A stretch of DNA of 64,000 bases from assembly GCF_026151205.1 (NCBI RefSeq), contig NC_087076.1, forward strand, positions 19,463,919 through 19,527,918, written 5' to 3'. The DNA is from Bolinopsis microptera. Lineage: Eukaryota > Ctenophora > Tentaculata > Lobata > Bolinopsidae. A model generated the notes under the pieces. That model ran no database searches, was not told where the DNA came from, and worked only from the letters and a program-made list of their open reading frames with translations. The translations under genes and the position numbers were made by a program. This document shows, piece by piece, positions 21,213-34,254 of this stretch (the stretch's first letter is position 1; each line of letters begins with the position of its first letter).

Positions 21213-23404
21213 TTCCCGATACCCATTCCTAAATTGTAACTGTATCACTATCAGAGTGAAATTGAATAAAAGTATTGTCAAATTGTTATTATTCTAGAGG
21301 GTAAATTAGAAAATTTTTATTTTGTTACAATCAACAACCAACCCCCACGCCCCCCCCCCCCCCCCTACGGCTGATTACGTAAAATGTGAACGACCCCTAT
21401 GTAATATAGATTTTTAACCCTTATTTGAATTGCCATAATATTATGAATCATTTGATTCAACAGAGAAAAAAAAGAAAAACACTTTAATTCTGCTCAAACA
21501 TCAAATTGATTTAATCATTTATGTTTCAAATACAAATTACTATAATTATAAGCATTTAGCATACACCATAATTTTAATCACTAATGTGATTAATATTCGC
21601 ACAGCTCTAAAAACTTCAATTTTACATACAATTATTATGACAAACAGAGTCCTCAATATCCCACATTGATACCGTTTTAGTTAATAATATCAGACATCAC
21701 TTACTCAAGATACCTTACGTCCGAAAAATTTGACCTCGACTTATTTGTTATTAAGTCTGAAAAATGGAGCATATTTTGGTTTTGACAATGATAAAATTGA
21801 TCATCATTATTCGATGCACAAATATTTCAGACGTAATGTTGGTGTATAAAATTTGTCAATGCGTTAAATGCATCAGGTGACACATCATGTTGTATATTAT
21901 ATAATAGTTATTCGGATTTGTTAACAATTTAACTGAGTTGATTCAAGAAAATAACTCTAAATAAATAGCATCTCATTCCGAAAACAGAAACCTTCGTCCG
22001 AATTGAAGGAGGTAAACACAGTAAAAATTGCCATCAACATACATTTACGGTTTTACAGGATCAAAATATCCTCCAAAATCAAAAAGAAATCGACAGACTA
22101 ATAGATTACAAGACGAGAAAAGTCTTGCAATCTTTCGCCGGAAAGATACAAGAGTTACCTGAATATGACGTGCTCAACGGTAAAAAATGATCGGTCGAAA
22201 GTTTGATAGAATCTTGATCAGTTTCCCATAAATCACGCGGTTTTGGCGTGTTTATTGTCAAACAACTTCCGAACGGTTTCATCATAATCATATTCACTTC
22301 CAACCACCAGCGATCGTCTCTGACCGCAGAGTGGTCTTTAAAAGTAAAAGCAAGTTGTGTTTCTTATTTGAAACATCTAATTTGAAATTTGACAGTCACA
22401 CGGCCAAATTCCACCTTGTTGCTTAGATCTCTGATTGCAAGTCTGAGTCTCCAATTAGATTTCACTGAAATAAACACATGAGCGCTCACGCTACCATCTC
22501 AAGCATAAAAAATTAAAGTTTACGCAAGTCTCTCTTAGACGAACGCGTGATAGCTCACGCAACAATCACGTGACTGCTATCACGCTAGCCTCACTTGAAA
22601 AAAGATTCCTAACACCCACTCTGGGGTGACGAGGTCCTATAAAACTGACGTCAGGGTACTGAGGTTGCCGTGTGAGATGTTCCGGGGGAGTGCCGAGGAC
22701 TCCAGGAAGTGCTGGCGCTCTAGATCCATCAGAGTTTGTCTGATTCTCTCGCTCAGCTTCTTTCGCTTTATCATTCCAAAATTTGAAAATTCGATTCTTC
22801 GGGGCCACACCCAATCAAAATTTAATTGCTTATACTGGTATTTGTGAACATGTTAGAGACTCCGTTGTAACATATTGCAATAGGTCATTCAATCTGGTAT
22901 ATGATCTGAAAAGATGGTGCGAAACGGATTTAAAATGACGAAGTTATCAAGCAATTTGTTTATCTCGTTAACTAAATTGATTGAGTACTCAATGATTACC
23001 CAATTACGTCACCGTAATTGGGCTCTCTACACGACTCCCATAATGCAGATCTAGCTTCAACCCAATCACCTGATCACACGTAATGAACAAACTCGTTATG
23101 CGTCATATCTCGGTCATCTGAGAAGCTAAAACTATCATTTTTTAAGACAAACGTAATTTAAATGGTCAAACACCATTCAATAAAATTTGGCTCGAGCCTC
23201 GATCCGACTATCTTAACTATCAACTAAATGCGAAAATGAACATTCATTTGAAAAAAATAAACACAAATATGTTTCGATTTGACAAATTCCTCGAACCAGT
23301 GGTGGTAGTAAGTCATACCAGAAATAATTATTTCAATTGGGCACTCAGTGACTGAGCTATTAAGGCCAACGTATGGGTACTGACTTTAGGCCCACCCTGT
23401 ATAA
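21213..23404. other. Duplicated non-coding block with one candidate spliced gene
   Basis: A plus-strand element end (GATTACGTAA...GTGAACGACCCCT, about 21370-21402) is shared with 35839-36623. On the minus strand, 22595-22814 and 22159-22335 are open frames separated by GT...AG boundaries with matching phase (phase 1). The distal copy keeps both boundaries, and its 6-bp deletion keeps the frame. Against a real gene, the first frame has no ATG (it opens with TTG after a stop) and the substitutions between copies look neutral. No family is recognised with confidence. Confidence 0.3.
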
Positions 23405-23475
23405 GTAAACAAAGGGAGAACTTTTGGCAAAACCAGCTTAAAACTTTAAAACACTTTGGAGGGAGAAGAAAGATG
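23405..23475 (+). pseudogene. Relic of a Penelope-like protein C terminus
   Basis: The plus-strand translation reads FWQNQLKTLKHFGG followed by RRK. This is the same tail signature as residues 558-575 of the Penelope-like protein at 13024-14775. Nothing upstream aligns beyond a few residues. An orthologous relic is at 58070-58130 in the distal duplicate. Confidence 0.6.
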
Positions 23476-23942
23476 ATTTTTTTTCTTGCATATTTTATTT
23501 TCTCACCTCTTCCACTGATCATTTGGGATTTTCACCCACCGGTAATTTGAATTGCTGAGTTACGTAAATTTCTAAAATTTTTATTTCTATTTATTTGATT
23601 GATTGAATGGTTGATATTTTGAATAAATTTGCTAACATGTCTTTATATCAGGATGACTGTAAAAGTATATTTTACCGACATTTGAAGTCAAGGCGTTGTT
23701 TTACTGACAGTTGTGGCTGACTAACAATATATACATATATCAAAAAATTCTTTAATAAAAATAGGGAACCAATAACCATGATCGTTCATCAGTTCTTCGA
23801 AGATTATTTCAGTACGTAAAATGTATCGATTTGTATTTCAATTTCAGTTAATAATAATACAACTTTTTTTGAAAGATTGAAGGGGTTAATAATTTTGACA
23901 TGTAAATATTTGGCATTATCAAAGATGTTTCTTTCTCGATAT

Positions 23943-25232
23943 CTAATTCAACTTGACTTCAGACATGGAGAGTACTAACGGAATATTGAGTGCACTGATC
24001 ACCAACGCAGTGATAATAACATAAGACATCGGTGTAAAGGCGACCATGGCTGTTCCAAACACTCCACCAGCCGTGCCCATAGCAGACGATATTCCGGAAC
24101 CTAGTGCAAAGTTCCCTGTTCCGAAATAATCAATATCAGCAAGGATGTAAGTATGGGCCATCATGGAGAACCCGTACAAGAATTTGACCACGAAATTGCT
24201 CAGAACAATAACAACAAGGCTTTCCTTTCCTACTTCTAGCATCGCTGTGAAAGCCACCACGTTTAACAATGCGGCTATCACCTGTGATTTGCGGAAACTG
24301 AGCATATTTCTGATCAAGTGCCTGAATAACATTCCAAATGCAGATGCTAAAGTAACAATGCCCAATAACAATAATTCCGGTCCTTTAGTCACTGTCACCG
24401 AACAGTCACTGTTTGGTTCAGCCTTTTTGATTTTGAGCATCTGGATCATGGTTGGAACGAGAAGGATTGTAAGCCAGCCTTGGAATGTAGTCATTCCATC
24501 AAATAGCCCGAGTTTGACGGTTCTGGCAACAAAATTGGAAACGTTCATTGTTCCTTTTGGTATATCCTGGTTTTGCTCGTCTTGCATTTGCTGGCCTGCT
24601 GTCCCTACGAAGATGAAGTGGAGCATGAAAATGGGTGGTATAAATAGGGGTATTGAGGTGAGAAGTATAAAGATCCTCCAACCAACTAGATCTAGCAAAA
24701 GATAACCTAAACCAGCTGACCAGACTCCACCGATAGCGTACATTATAGACGCAATCATCAATATATCATGTTGAATCGCTTTTTCGGAAGCCAACTCAGC
24801 TATCATGACCAAACAAGTCGAAAAGCTGAGTCCTATACAAATCCCGATGAGCGCTCTAGAAAGAAGGAGCAAGTAGTAGTCAGCAACTATAGCACAGATC
24901 ACTGCACTCAGAACACTTAAATATAGGGAGAACAGAAGTAACTCCCGTCTTCCAAACCAGTCCGAAAGAGGTCCGGAAACGACAAGAGCCACAGCTAATG
25001 TGATGTAAAGTATACAATCCAATGTTCCTTCCTGCCACTCAGACAGTTCAGTGACACAGGATATTTGTTGAGTTATCACTCCAGGCAAATAAGTTTCCAC
25101 TCCATGTCCAAAATTGATTAGAGCACCAAACACTGCTAACAACTTATCCATCCGTGTCCAAAACAGCTTCCGTTCGACCAAAGATGTTTCCTCTGTTTCA
25201 TCCCTCCCGTTCAGGGCGTCCGAGTCGGTCAT
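23943..25232 (-). CDS. MFS transporter, SV2/SLC22-like, copy 2
   Basis: 429 residues from an ATG, complete. A cytosolic acidic leader (1-28) is followed by twelve predicted membrane segments: about 30-50, 72-88, 97-116, 120-140, 157-180, 184-209, then a hydrophilic loop 211-245 rich in Q/D/E, and 247-266, 286-303, 316-332, 338-366, 374-400 and 401-422. The MFS signature after segment 2 is GPLSDWFGRREL (87-98), and RALIGICIG lies in segment 4. Overall it resembles the SV2/SVOP/organic-ion branch of plasma-membrane or vesicle carriers. The substrate is unknown, and no ATPase domain is present because transport is secondary. It is intronless over the coding region. An antisense open frame of 180 codons (24163-24705) is a coding shadow. 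Confidence 0.85.
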   Translation of the reverse strand: MTDSDALNGRDETEETSLVERKLFWTRMDKLLAVFGALINFGHGVETYLPGVITQQISCVTELSEWQEGTLDCILYITLAVALVVSGPLSDWFGRRELLLFSLYLSVLSAVICAIVADYYLLLLSRALIGICIGLSFSTCLVMIAELASEKAIQHDILMIASIMYAIGGVWSAGLGYLLLDLVGWRIFILLTSIPLFIPPIFMLHFIFVGTAGQQMQDEQNQDIPKGTMNVSNFVARTVKLGLFDGMTTFQGWLTILLVPTMIQMLKIKKAEPNSDCSVTVTKGPELLLLGIVTLASAFGMLFRHLIRNMLSFRKSQVIAALLNVVAFTAMLEVGKESLVVIVLSNFVVKFLYGFSMMAHTYILADIDYFGTGNFALGSGISSAMGTAGGVFGTAMVAFTPMSYVIITALVISALNIPLVLSMSEVKLN

Positions 25233-25594
25233 CTTGTTTGAGCTTTTGAGGTAACCTACATAATGTTAGCTACAATTAATACACAAGAAGCGAAAGGAAG
25301 TAGTATAAAAGACAATCTGTTGATTCTTATCATCGACAGACCACAACAGGCAGTTACACTGTCACTATTACTACGTCTTCTAGTTTTTTTGTTTGGGACC
25401 GGCCCGAAGTACCAGCCAATGTTTACTCAAAAATATATATAATAAGTGTTATCAATTCAAAGTCAAAAACTCACACAAGATTAGATATTATTCATTATTG
25501 AAACGATTAAAAAGGAGCTTATCGAACAAAACATAGCCGAGTACAGATAAAGTTGCCTTTAGGATTGTAAAATTGAAATTATCATATTACTATA
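25233..25594 (-). promoter_or_regulatory. Upstream region of MFS copy 2, cut by a foldback element
   Basis: This flank continues without a break in the distal duplicate (59900-60268 and onward), where it contains direct copies of a GGCAGTTACACT...ATTACTAC stretch. In this copy the remainder of the upstream region is displaced by 3.5 kb to 29150 onward. A minus-strand TATGTAG just before GGTTACCTC may be an intron acceptor of a 5' UTR intron. No TATA box can be fixed. Confidence 0.45.
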
Positions 25595-28500
25595 TTTGAC
25601 CAAAACCCATAATCATGGGTAGAGTGAACCGCTGCCAGTGTCTCTCTTTTCCAAACAAAAGGAAATGATATTAATTTGAATAACCGTCCGCAAATGCAAA
25701 TTGATACCGAGAATGAAATCGCTCGCTTTTTCAAATCAATAAGCTTTATTACAATTCGTAAGCCGTGATCGAATGGAAAAAGCGAGCGACCGATTTCATT
25801 CTCGGTATCAATTTGCATTTGCGGACGGTTATTCAAATTAATATCATTTCCTTTTGTTTGGAAAAGAGAGACACTGGCAGCGGTTCACTCTACCCATGAT
25901 TATGGGTTTTGGTCAAATATCATCTCTTTTTGATTATAATGTCAGGATAATTTACACAGTCGAAACTTCATTAATAAGGAGGTAATTTCAACAATTTCGA
26001 AATTTTACCTTTGAAAACGTTTCCTTGTGTTTAAGTAAGTATATCTGTCGATCGCGATAACAGAGTACAGACTGAATATGGCACTTTTTAGTTGGCATTA
26101 AATTCATATATAATGCCATTTAAATATCGTGGGAAAGCAGAATATATTCGAAACTACGAATGAGCAAAATGCTCACCTTTCACACGTGCAAACTTTGAGC
26201 GGACGTTGCGTGCGCATACAGTATTGGATCACCGTAAATTTTTGCATACTAGTATTTTATATATAGTTTGATATGCATGCAAAGTTTCAGAAGATTTCAA
26301 AAAGAACTTGGATCACAACGGAACTCCAAAATTGATAAAAATCGTGAAAATAACGATTTTCAGTGATTTTGGCTATTTTAAATCAATTTGGGCGTGTCCC
26401 CACGTGTGCAACTTTTCGATTTTCAACTTTAAAACTAGCCTATAACACAATTTAGACCTTTAGGAAGCCCAATTGAGCTCCACAACCCAAGGGATGGCCC
26501 AACACCAGAGAATACTAATTCACAACTTTTGTGTTTTTATAAAATTATTCTTCAAAAAAGCACTAACTTCAATAGCGAATATCTTTGTGAAGGAGTAAGG
26601 TAGGAAACTTTTCCGGTAGATTTTCAGAATGCTTGAATCATTATCTAAGGTGAAAATGTCCTCAGATTTTGAATAAAATTACTCCTTAATGGTGTAAAAT
26701 AGATTTGAAAAAATGTTATTTTGTCAAAAATCAAGTTTTAAAAACACTTAACTTGATGACGTCATCAAGTGATGATGATGACGTTAAATTATTTTTCGAT
26801 ATAGTGTAAACTAAAGTATAAACGATTATCTTTAAAACCTGTGGTTCGAAATGACTGTATCTTTTATACTTTTGAATCTACGGACACTTAAATGTAGGCT
26901 ACAATTGACTGCAAAAAGCGTCTATCACAATGCTGGCAAGCATAACCGTTGCCCTTATATACACTATTTACCCCCTATACTATTATATCCCCTTTATTGT
27001 TTTCCAGGCATTAAGACTCATCGAAAGTAGTTCAGCAGGTATATTTAAGTTCAAAACATTCCAATTCAATGTTAAAGATGACAGGAATAAGAAATAGTTA
27101 TGTGGAGGTTTTTAAGAAATTTGCGCAAAATACGCGCCAGCATGTTATACGAAATTAGGTAAAAAACCCAAAATCGCCATATTCAGGTGCCCTAAAAACC
27201 ATGTTAAAATTGAGTTAGAGATCTGAAACTTTGCAGGGCGTCTAGACCTTGTCCAAATCGAGTGTAAATGAAATTTCGTGTTTCAGGAGTATCGGGAAGT
27301 GGGTTTTCTGGAACCCCTGTTTTACAACAGATTGTCGTGAAGTATAGTATATAATATATGTATAGATGTATAGACGCTTTTTGCAGTCAATTGTAGCCTA
27401 CATTTAAGTGTCCGTAGATTCAAAAGTATAAAAGATACAGTCATTTCGAACCACAGGTTTTAAAGATAATCGTTTATACTTTAGTTTACACTATATCGAA
27501 AAATAATTTAACGTCATCATCATCACTTGATGACGTCATCAAGTTAAGTGTTTTTTAAACTTGATTTTTGACAAAATAACATTTTTTCAAATCTATTTTA
27601 CACCATTAAGGAGTAATTTTATTCAAAATCTGAGGACATTTTCACCTTAGATAATGATTCAAGCATTCTGAAAATCTACCGGAAAAGTTTCCTACCTTAC
27701 TCCTTCACAAAGATATTCGCTATTGAAGTTAGTGCTTTTTTGAAGAATAATTTTATAAAAACACAAAAGTTGTGAATTAGTATTCTCTGGTGTTGGGCCA
27801 TCCCTTGGGTTGTGGAGCTCAATTGGGCTTCCTAAAGGTCTAAATTGTGTTATAGGCTAGTTTTAAAGTTGAAAATCGAAAAGTTGCACACGTGGGGACA
27901 CGCCCAAATTGATTTAAAATAGCCAAAATCACTGAAAATCGTTATTTTCACGATTTTTATCAATTTTGGAGTTCCGTTGTGATCCAAGTTCTTTTTGAAA
28001 TCTTCTGAAACTTTGCATGCATATCAAACTATATATAAAATACTAGTATGCAAAAATTTACGGTGATCCAATACTGTATGCGCACGCAACGTCCGCTCAA
28101 AGTTTGCACGTGTGAAAGGTGAGCATTTTGCTCATTCGTAGTTTCGAATATATTCTGCTTTCCCACGATATTTAAATGGCATTATATATGAATTTAATGC
28201 CAACTAAAAAGTGCCATATTCAGTCTGTACTCTGTTATCGCGATCGACAGATATACTTACTTAAACACAAGGAAACGTTTTCAAAGGTAAAATTTCGAAA
28301 TTGTTGAAATTACCTCCTTATTAATGAAGTTTCGACTGTGTAAATTATCCTGACATTATAATCAAAAAGAGATGATATTTGACCAAAACCCATAATCATG
28401 GGTAGAGTGAACCGCTGCCAGTGTCTCTCTTTTCCAAACAAAAGGAAATGATATTAATTTGAATAACCGTCCGCAAATGCAAATTGATACCGAGAATGAA

Positions 28501-29149
28501 ATCGGTCGCTCGCTTTTTCCATTCGATCACGGCTTACGAATTGTAATAAAGCTTATTGATTTGAAAAAGCGAGCGATTTCATTCTCGGTATCAATTTGCA
28601 TTTGCGGACGGTTATTCAAATTAATATCATTTCCTTTTGTTTGGAAAAGAGAGACACTGGCAGCGGTTCACTCTACCCATGATTATGGGTTTTGGTCAAA
28701 TACATCTATACATATTATATACTATACTTCACGACAATCTGTTGTAAAACAGGGGTTCCAGAAAACCCACTTCCCGATACTCCTGAAACACGAAATTTCA
28801 TTTACACTCGATTTGGACAAGGTCTAGACGCCCTGCAAAGTTTCAGATCTCTAACTCAATTTTAACATGGTTTTTAGGGCACCTGAATATGGCGATTTTG
28901 GGTTTTTTACCTAATTTCGTATAACATGCTGGCGCGTATTTTGCGCAAATTTCTTAAAAACCTCCACATAACTATTTCTTATTCCTGTCATCTTTAACAT
29001 TGAATTGGAATGTTTTGAACTTAAATATACCTGCTGAACTACTTTCGATGAGTCTTAATGCCTGGAAAACAATAAAGGGGATATAATAGTATAGGGGGTA
29101 AATAGTGTTGTGAATATAAGGGCAACGGTTATGCTTGCCAGCATTGTGA
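25595..29149 (+). mobile_element. Foldback-ended Helitron-like element A1, split by A2
   Basis: The outer element is 25595-26924 plus 28701-29149, about 1.78 kb. Its 5' end is a near-perfect hairpin of about 325 bp (25595-25920) starting TTTGACCAAAACCC. Its 3' end is GCTTGCCAGCATTGTGA. The distal segmental duplicate shows the empty site at 60268 (TTACTATA then TTAATGC). The insertion therefore lies exactly between A and T with no target duplication, which is the Helitron mode, although the usual 5' TC and 3' CTRR are absent. It has no protein; it is non-autonomous. It displaces the upstream DNA of MFS copy 2. Confidence 0.75.
26925..28700 (-). mobile_element. Complete inverted copy A2 inserted inside A1
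   Basis: This is a full-length copy of the same family (1776 bp) in reverse orientation, from the 3' end TCACAATGCTGGCAAGC to the 5' hairpin ending GGTCAAA. The interrupted A1 sequence reads GCGTCTA | TACATC, again a cut between A and T without duplication. A1 and A2 together make an inverted repeat with arms of about 1.33 kb around a 0.45-kb centre. Confidence 0.85.
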
Positions 29150-30010
29150 TTAATGCACTTTTGTAGTTATTAGAGTGGAAACAGGCGCATAGCTGGCAGT
29201 TACACTATTACTACTTCTAGTGCAATAATTTATAATTAATATTAAGCTTACTATTTGCAATATATTTATGTTTATTGATCAGCTCAAATTTAATTGAATA
29301 TATAAAAAGTTAATGTTTTAATTTAAAATATTGATCACCTGATTAGTAAATACAATTAGCTTATATATATCACCTCCCCACGGGAATCCATATCTATTTA
29401 ACTATAATACATATTTGTTTACTTTTGAGTGCATGGCGCCTCTGCCCAGCATCAAGGAAAAAGAGAATCGCGATTATTTAGGCCAAAAATCGCGGCGCCG
29501 CGACAAGTCAAACTAGACAAAATCGCGGTGAATTTTAAATTCGTTAACTAACTTGTTAGTCTAGTTAGATTAGGGAGCGACAGGCTCTACAGCATACAGG
29601 CAAAACAATAACATCTATATTAATAAATATAATCCTTAGTGTTATCTGATGGATTCGTGTAGTGTTAGACTTAGAGTCTCATGATTTAATAGTTCATTCA
29701 TTCAAATTTCTGATTGTTTCTGAATAGGCTCAGTGAAAACAGATTCTAATGGAAATGAAATTGAATAGCTGAATAACGTATCAACATTTCTACGTCATAC
29801 TCATATTATGAAATAGTATTAATTCAATTGTAACGATCAATATTTACATTAAAAATTTGACGACGAAATTTATTTCAAACAAAATATGTTACTGTAAAAT
29901 ATTTATCTAAATAGGTTTTAACGAGCAAATATGAAAATTGAAAATAAAACTGACAAAATTTAACAAATAGGGCTCAACTGAAAATTAAAATAGCGTGACG
30001 TGTACAGGAG
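29150..30010. other. AT-rich sequence with a degenerate hAT-like end
   Basis: No gene. At about 29453-29520, AAGGAAAAAGAGAATCGCG followed by an AAAATCGCG core resembles an end of the MITE at 37989-38137. This may be the left side of a longer, decayed relative whose right side could lie near 31150. The same sequence recurs at 60269-61124. Confidence 0.4.
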
Positions 30011-30568
30011 TTGATACATGTTGCGCGTATCCAGTATCCCTTCGGCAGCACTTCGCGCGCGAAAAGTGGCATGCAACGTACATGTCAATACAGGAGATAA
30101 AATATTAAAAGAGATAAAAGAAATTAACAGACAACAGAGGGGTGAAATTTAAACAATAGTATTATTACTATTACTATTTACACGTCACTCAACTAAAAAA
30201 TGTGTTATATTATTAAATTGTTTAACTTTGTTTTGTCGTTGCACGTTGACAATTGAGTGTTGGTTTCTTTTCAACTAATATAATATGAAAATTGGGCTTC
30301 TTTAATTTTTCTGTTGATGAATTATGTTCCTCTATATAGCTACGATTTGAAGTTTTAGCTTGGGGGGCCTGTGTGCTGAAGGTGGCATTCCCTGTATGCA
30401 CTATGCAGCAGTGTTTACTGTTTTGCAGTCCGTACCTGCATCCGGAAGGCTGTGGATTGTGTTGACATACGTTGCATGCCACTTTTTGCGCGCGAAGCGC
30501 GCGCCGCCGAAGGCGGAAAAAGGCGGCACATAATATCTTTGAAATTTGTGATACGTAACATGTATCAA
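30011..30568. mobile_element. Inverted-repeat element with GC hairpins (~560 bp)
   Basis: The ends are TTGATACATGTT and AACATGTATCAA. Inverted similarity continues through GCGTATC and then an internal pair around AAGTGGCATGCAACGT (30058 and 30465). GCGCGC-GAA-GCGCGC and CCGCC-GAA-GGCGG hairpins sit side by side at 30488-30516. A minus-strand ATG frame of 123 codons (30222-30593) spans it and is kept in the duplicate at 61125-61685, but it matches no family I know and probably is not a gene. Confidence 0.6.
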
Positions 30569-31263
30569 GGATTGTGGATGTGATTAGTTTCATATAATTA
30601 TATTTATAAGGAACGTGATATTTGGCCCTTTACTGGGCGGGCCGGCGGCGCTCAGCCTGTCATTCCGCCGAATCTTTATGTTTATTAACACAATAGCCTG
30701 GGGTCCCCAGGTAAATTTGGCCCTTATAGTTATAGGAGTAGGATCTAAAAGTAAAAGTAACGGAAAATGCGCAAATTTGGCCCTCAGATTAATTGACGAT
30801 GTCAATTCATGGCAGCTCGGCACGGCACAGTAGCGCATCTCGCCGATCGCTGTGAGAAGCCTTATTAAGTGCGCGGCGCGGCACAGTAACGCATCGCGCT
30901 ACAAGCCCTCAGACTGTCAGAGAACTGGAATAATTGCAATTTCATATTATATTTGTCGCGAGGATCTGAGAAAATCTCGATTTGTCTCGGCAATTGACCA
31001 TTGTTAATGATTTGGCCCGGCGCGCGCTACTTCGAAGAAATTTAGACGAGTAACATCCGTCAATCTCGGCAAACGTCAAAAATCGCGATAATTGTCGCGG
31101 AGAATGGGAAAAATCGCAAATCACGATTTTGCACAGTGCACGTGCCGCGATTTCCTTTTGACCTAATTGCTCAGCATGTTGAAGATGTGATGCAAATTTT
31201 GTTGGCACAGTTTATAATTATATCCCCGCCAAAAGCACACTCCCCAAATTACGCGCATTGCTA
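30569..31263. other. GC-variable spacer, nothing coding
   Basis: Contains CGCGAT-rich stretches (30950-31160) and a short unit, GGCGGCGCTCAGCCTGTCATT-like, at about 30640. The short unit reappears at 38905. Only short frames occur. It is duplicated at 61686-62372. Confidence 0.45.
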
Positions 31264-32473
<1,210 letters not shown>

Positions 32474-33600
32474 TTTGACCAAAACCCATAATCATGGGTA
32501 GAGTGGAGCGCTGCCAGTGTCTCTCTTTCCCGAACAAAAGGCAATGATATCAATTTGAATGACCGTTATCAAATGCAAAATTATACCGAGAATGAAATCG
32601 GTCGCTCGCTTTTCCAACTCATCCATGGCTTACGAATTGTAATAAGTTTCGATTTATAACATGTAATCTATTTCAATTGTAAATGAATGGGAAAAGCGAG
32701 CGACCGATTTCATTCTCGGTATAATTTTGCATTTGATAACGGTCTTTCAAATTGATATCATTGCCTTTTGTTCGGGAAAGAGAGACACTGGCAGCGCTCC
32801 ACTCTACCCATGATTATGGGTTTTGGTCAAATATCATCTCTTTTTGATTATAATGTCAGGGTACTTTACAAAGCCGAAATGTAAACTCATAATTTCATTA
32901 ATATTAATAGGGAGGTGATTTCAACAATTTCGAAATTTTTCCTTTAAAAACATTTCCTTGTGTTTAGGTAAGCATATCGGTCGATCGGATCACTGACTGA
33001 ATATGCCACTTTATATTCATTCAAGTTGGCATTAAATTCATATATAATGACATTAAACTGTCGTGGCAAAGCAGAATTTGTTCAAAATCACGAATGAGCA
33101 AAATTTTAACCTTTCGCACGTGCAAACCTTGAGCGGACGTTGCGTCCGCATCTAATATTGAATCACCGTCAATTTTTGCGTGATGGTGTTTTATATATAG
33201 TTTGATAAGCATAAAAAGTTTCAAAGTATTTCAAGAAGAACTGTTATCACAACGGCACTCCAAAGTTGACAGAAATTGGTGAAAACAGCAATTTTCAGTG
33301 ATTTTAGCAATTTTTTATCAATTTGGGCGTGGCCCCACGTGTGCAACTTTTCGATTTTCAACTTTAAAACTAGCCTATGACACAATTTAGACCTTTAGGA
33401 AGCAAAATTGAGCTCCACAACCCAAGGGATGGTGTAACACCAGAGAATACTAGAACGTAAAATTAGCGTTTTTATAAAATTATTCTTTAAAAAAGCACTA
33501 ACTTCAATAGCGAATATCTTTATGAAGGAGCAAGCTAGAAACACTTTCCGGTAGATTTTGACCTGAACTACAAGATCTCAGTATCAACAGAATAGCTGAT

Positions 33601-34254
33601 ATGCTAAAGAAGAATAGTTTCCCTCCTAATATTGTCAAGAAACTTATTCGAGAAACACAGAATACACTGGATAAACAAAATGCGCCTAAAAAGAACTCAA
33701 AAATAGCTTACTTATCAATACCTTATATAAATGAACAGACGTGTCGAAAAGTCTACTATACCCTAAGAAATCAAAACCTCTTGGATTCCACCAGGGTAAC
33801 ATTCACATCAGGACAACGTCTCATGGAAGCTTTAACAAGATCTAGCCTACAGCAAACAAAATGCAATAAACAAAGTGACAGCAAATGCTACCAGTGCGAT
33901 AAATCCTGTATGATCAAAAACATTTGCTACCAATTAATATGCCAAATATGTAATAAGTCCTACATTGGGGAAACTGGTAGGTTTAAAAGAAGTAGAGCCT
34001 GGGAACACTACAAATCAGTAAGGGATGGCAACAAATCTACGGCCATGGGGAAGCACTACCTAGAGGAGCATGCAGACATTTCAATGCCAAACATGCCGTT
34101 TCGGTTTATAGTTCGAAAAAGATGTAAAGACTATGTGGACCGTCAATTATGGCAGTCGGTTCTAATAAAACGTGAAAACCCAGAAATAAATACTCAATTG
34201 TCTGAGTCCGTAAATGAAGGTGATTGGATAAAATATACTTGGAAGTTAATGTAA
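33601..34254 (+). CDS. GIY-YIG endonuclease part of a Penelope-like protein
   Basis: 217 codons from the first ATG; the frame opens at the insertion edge (33562), so this is the C-terminal third of a larger RT-endonuclease. A Cys cluster lies at C88, C96, C99 and C103. The GIY-YIG domain spans about 107-160: ICYQL, then SYIGETGR (120-127), EH at 135-136, and H152 with E155-E156. A basic tail follows. In complete family members this domain nicks target DNA. With no RT domain, this copy cannot move by itself. Distinct from the Penelope-like protein at 13 kb, whose GIY-YIG motif is worn. Confidence 0.88.
   Translation: MLKKNSFPPNIVKKLIRETQNTLDKQNAPKKNSKIAYLSIPYINEQTCRKVYYTLRNQNLLDSTRVTFTSGQRLMEALTRSSLQQTKCNKQSDSKCYQCDKSCMIKNICYQLICQICNKSYIGETGRFKRSRAWEHYKSVRDGNKSTAMGKHYLEEHADISMPNMPFRFIVRKRCKDYVDRQLWQSVLIKRENPEINTQLSESVNEGDWIKYTWKLM

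Noticed and set aside
22566-22814. Treating this frame as a complete small gene
   Set aside because: It has no ATG, a stop immediately precedes it, and substitutions between duplicates are about equally silent and replacing; kept only as a weak exon candidate.
24163-24705. 180-codon plus-strand frame opposite MFS copy 2 (and 58830-59372 opposite copy 3)
   Set aside because: Conserved only because the sense gene is conserved and recently duplicated; its composition is typical of an antisense shadow.
28459-28827. Frames in the foldback hairpins (also 25582-25836)
   Set aside because: The identical peptide is read from both arms of the palindrome, so it is a consequence of the hairpin.
26925-29149. 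GATGAGTCTTAATGCCTG(A/G)AAA in foldback elements as a hammerhead core
   Set aside because: The base at U4 varies between copies (CTGATGA, CCGATGA, TCGATGA) and no stem II can form.
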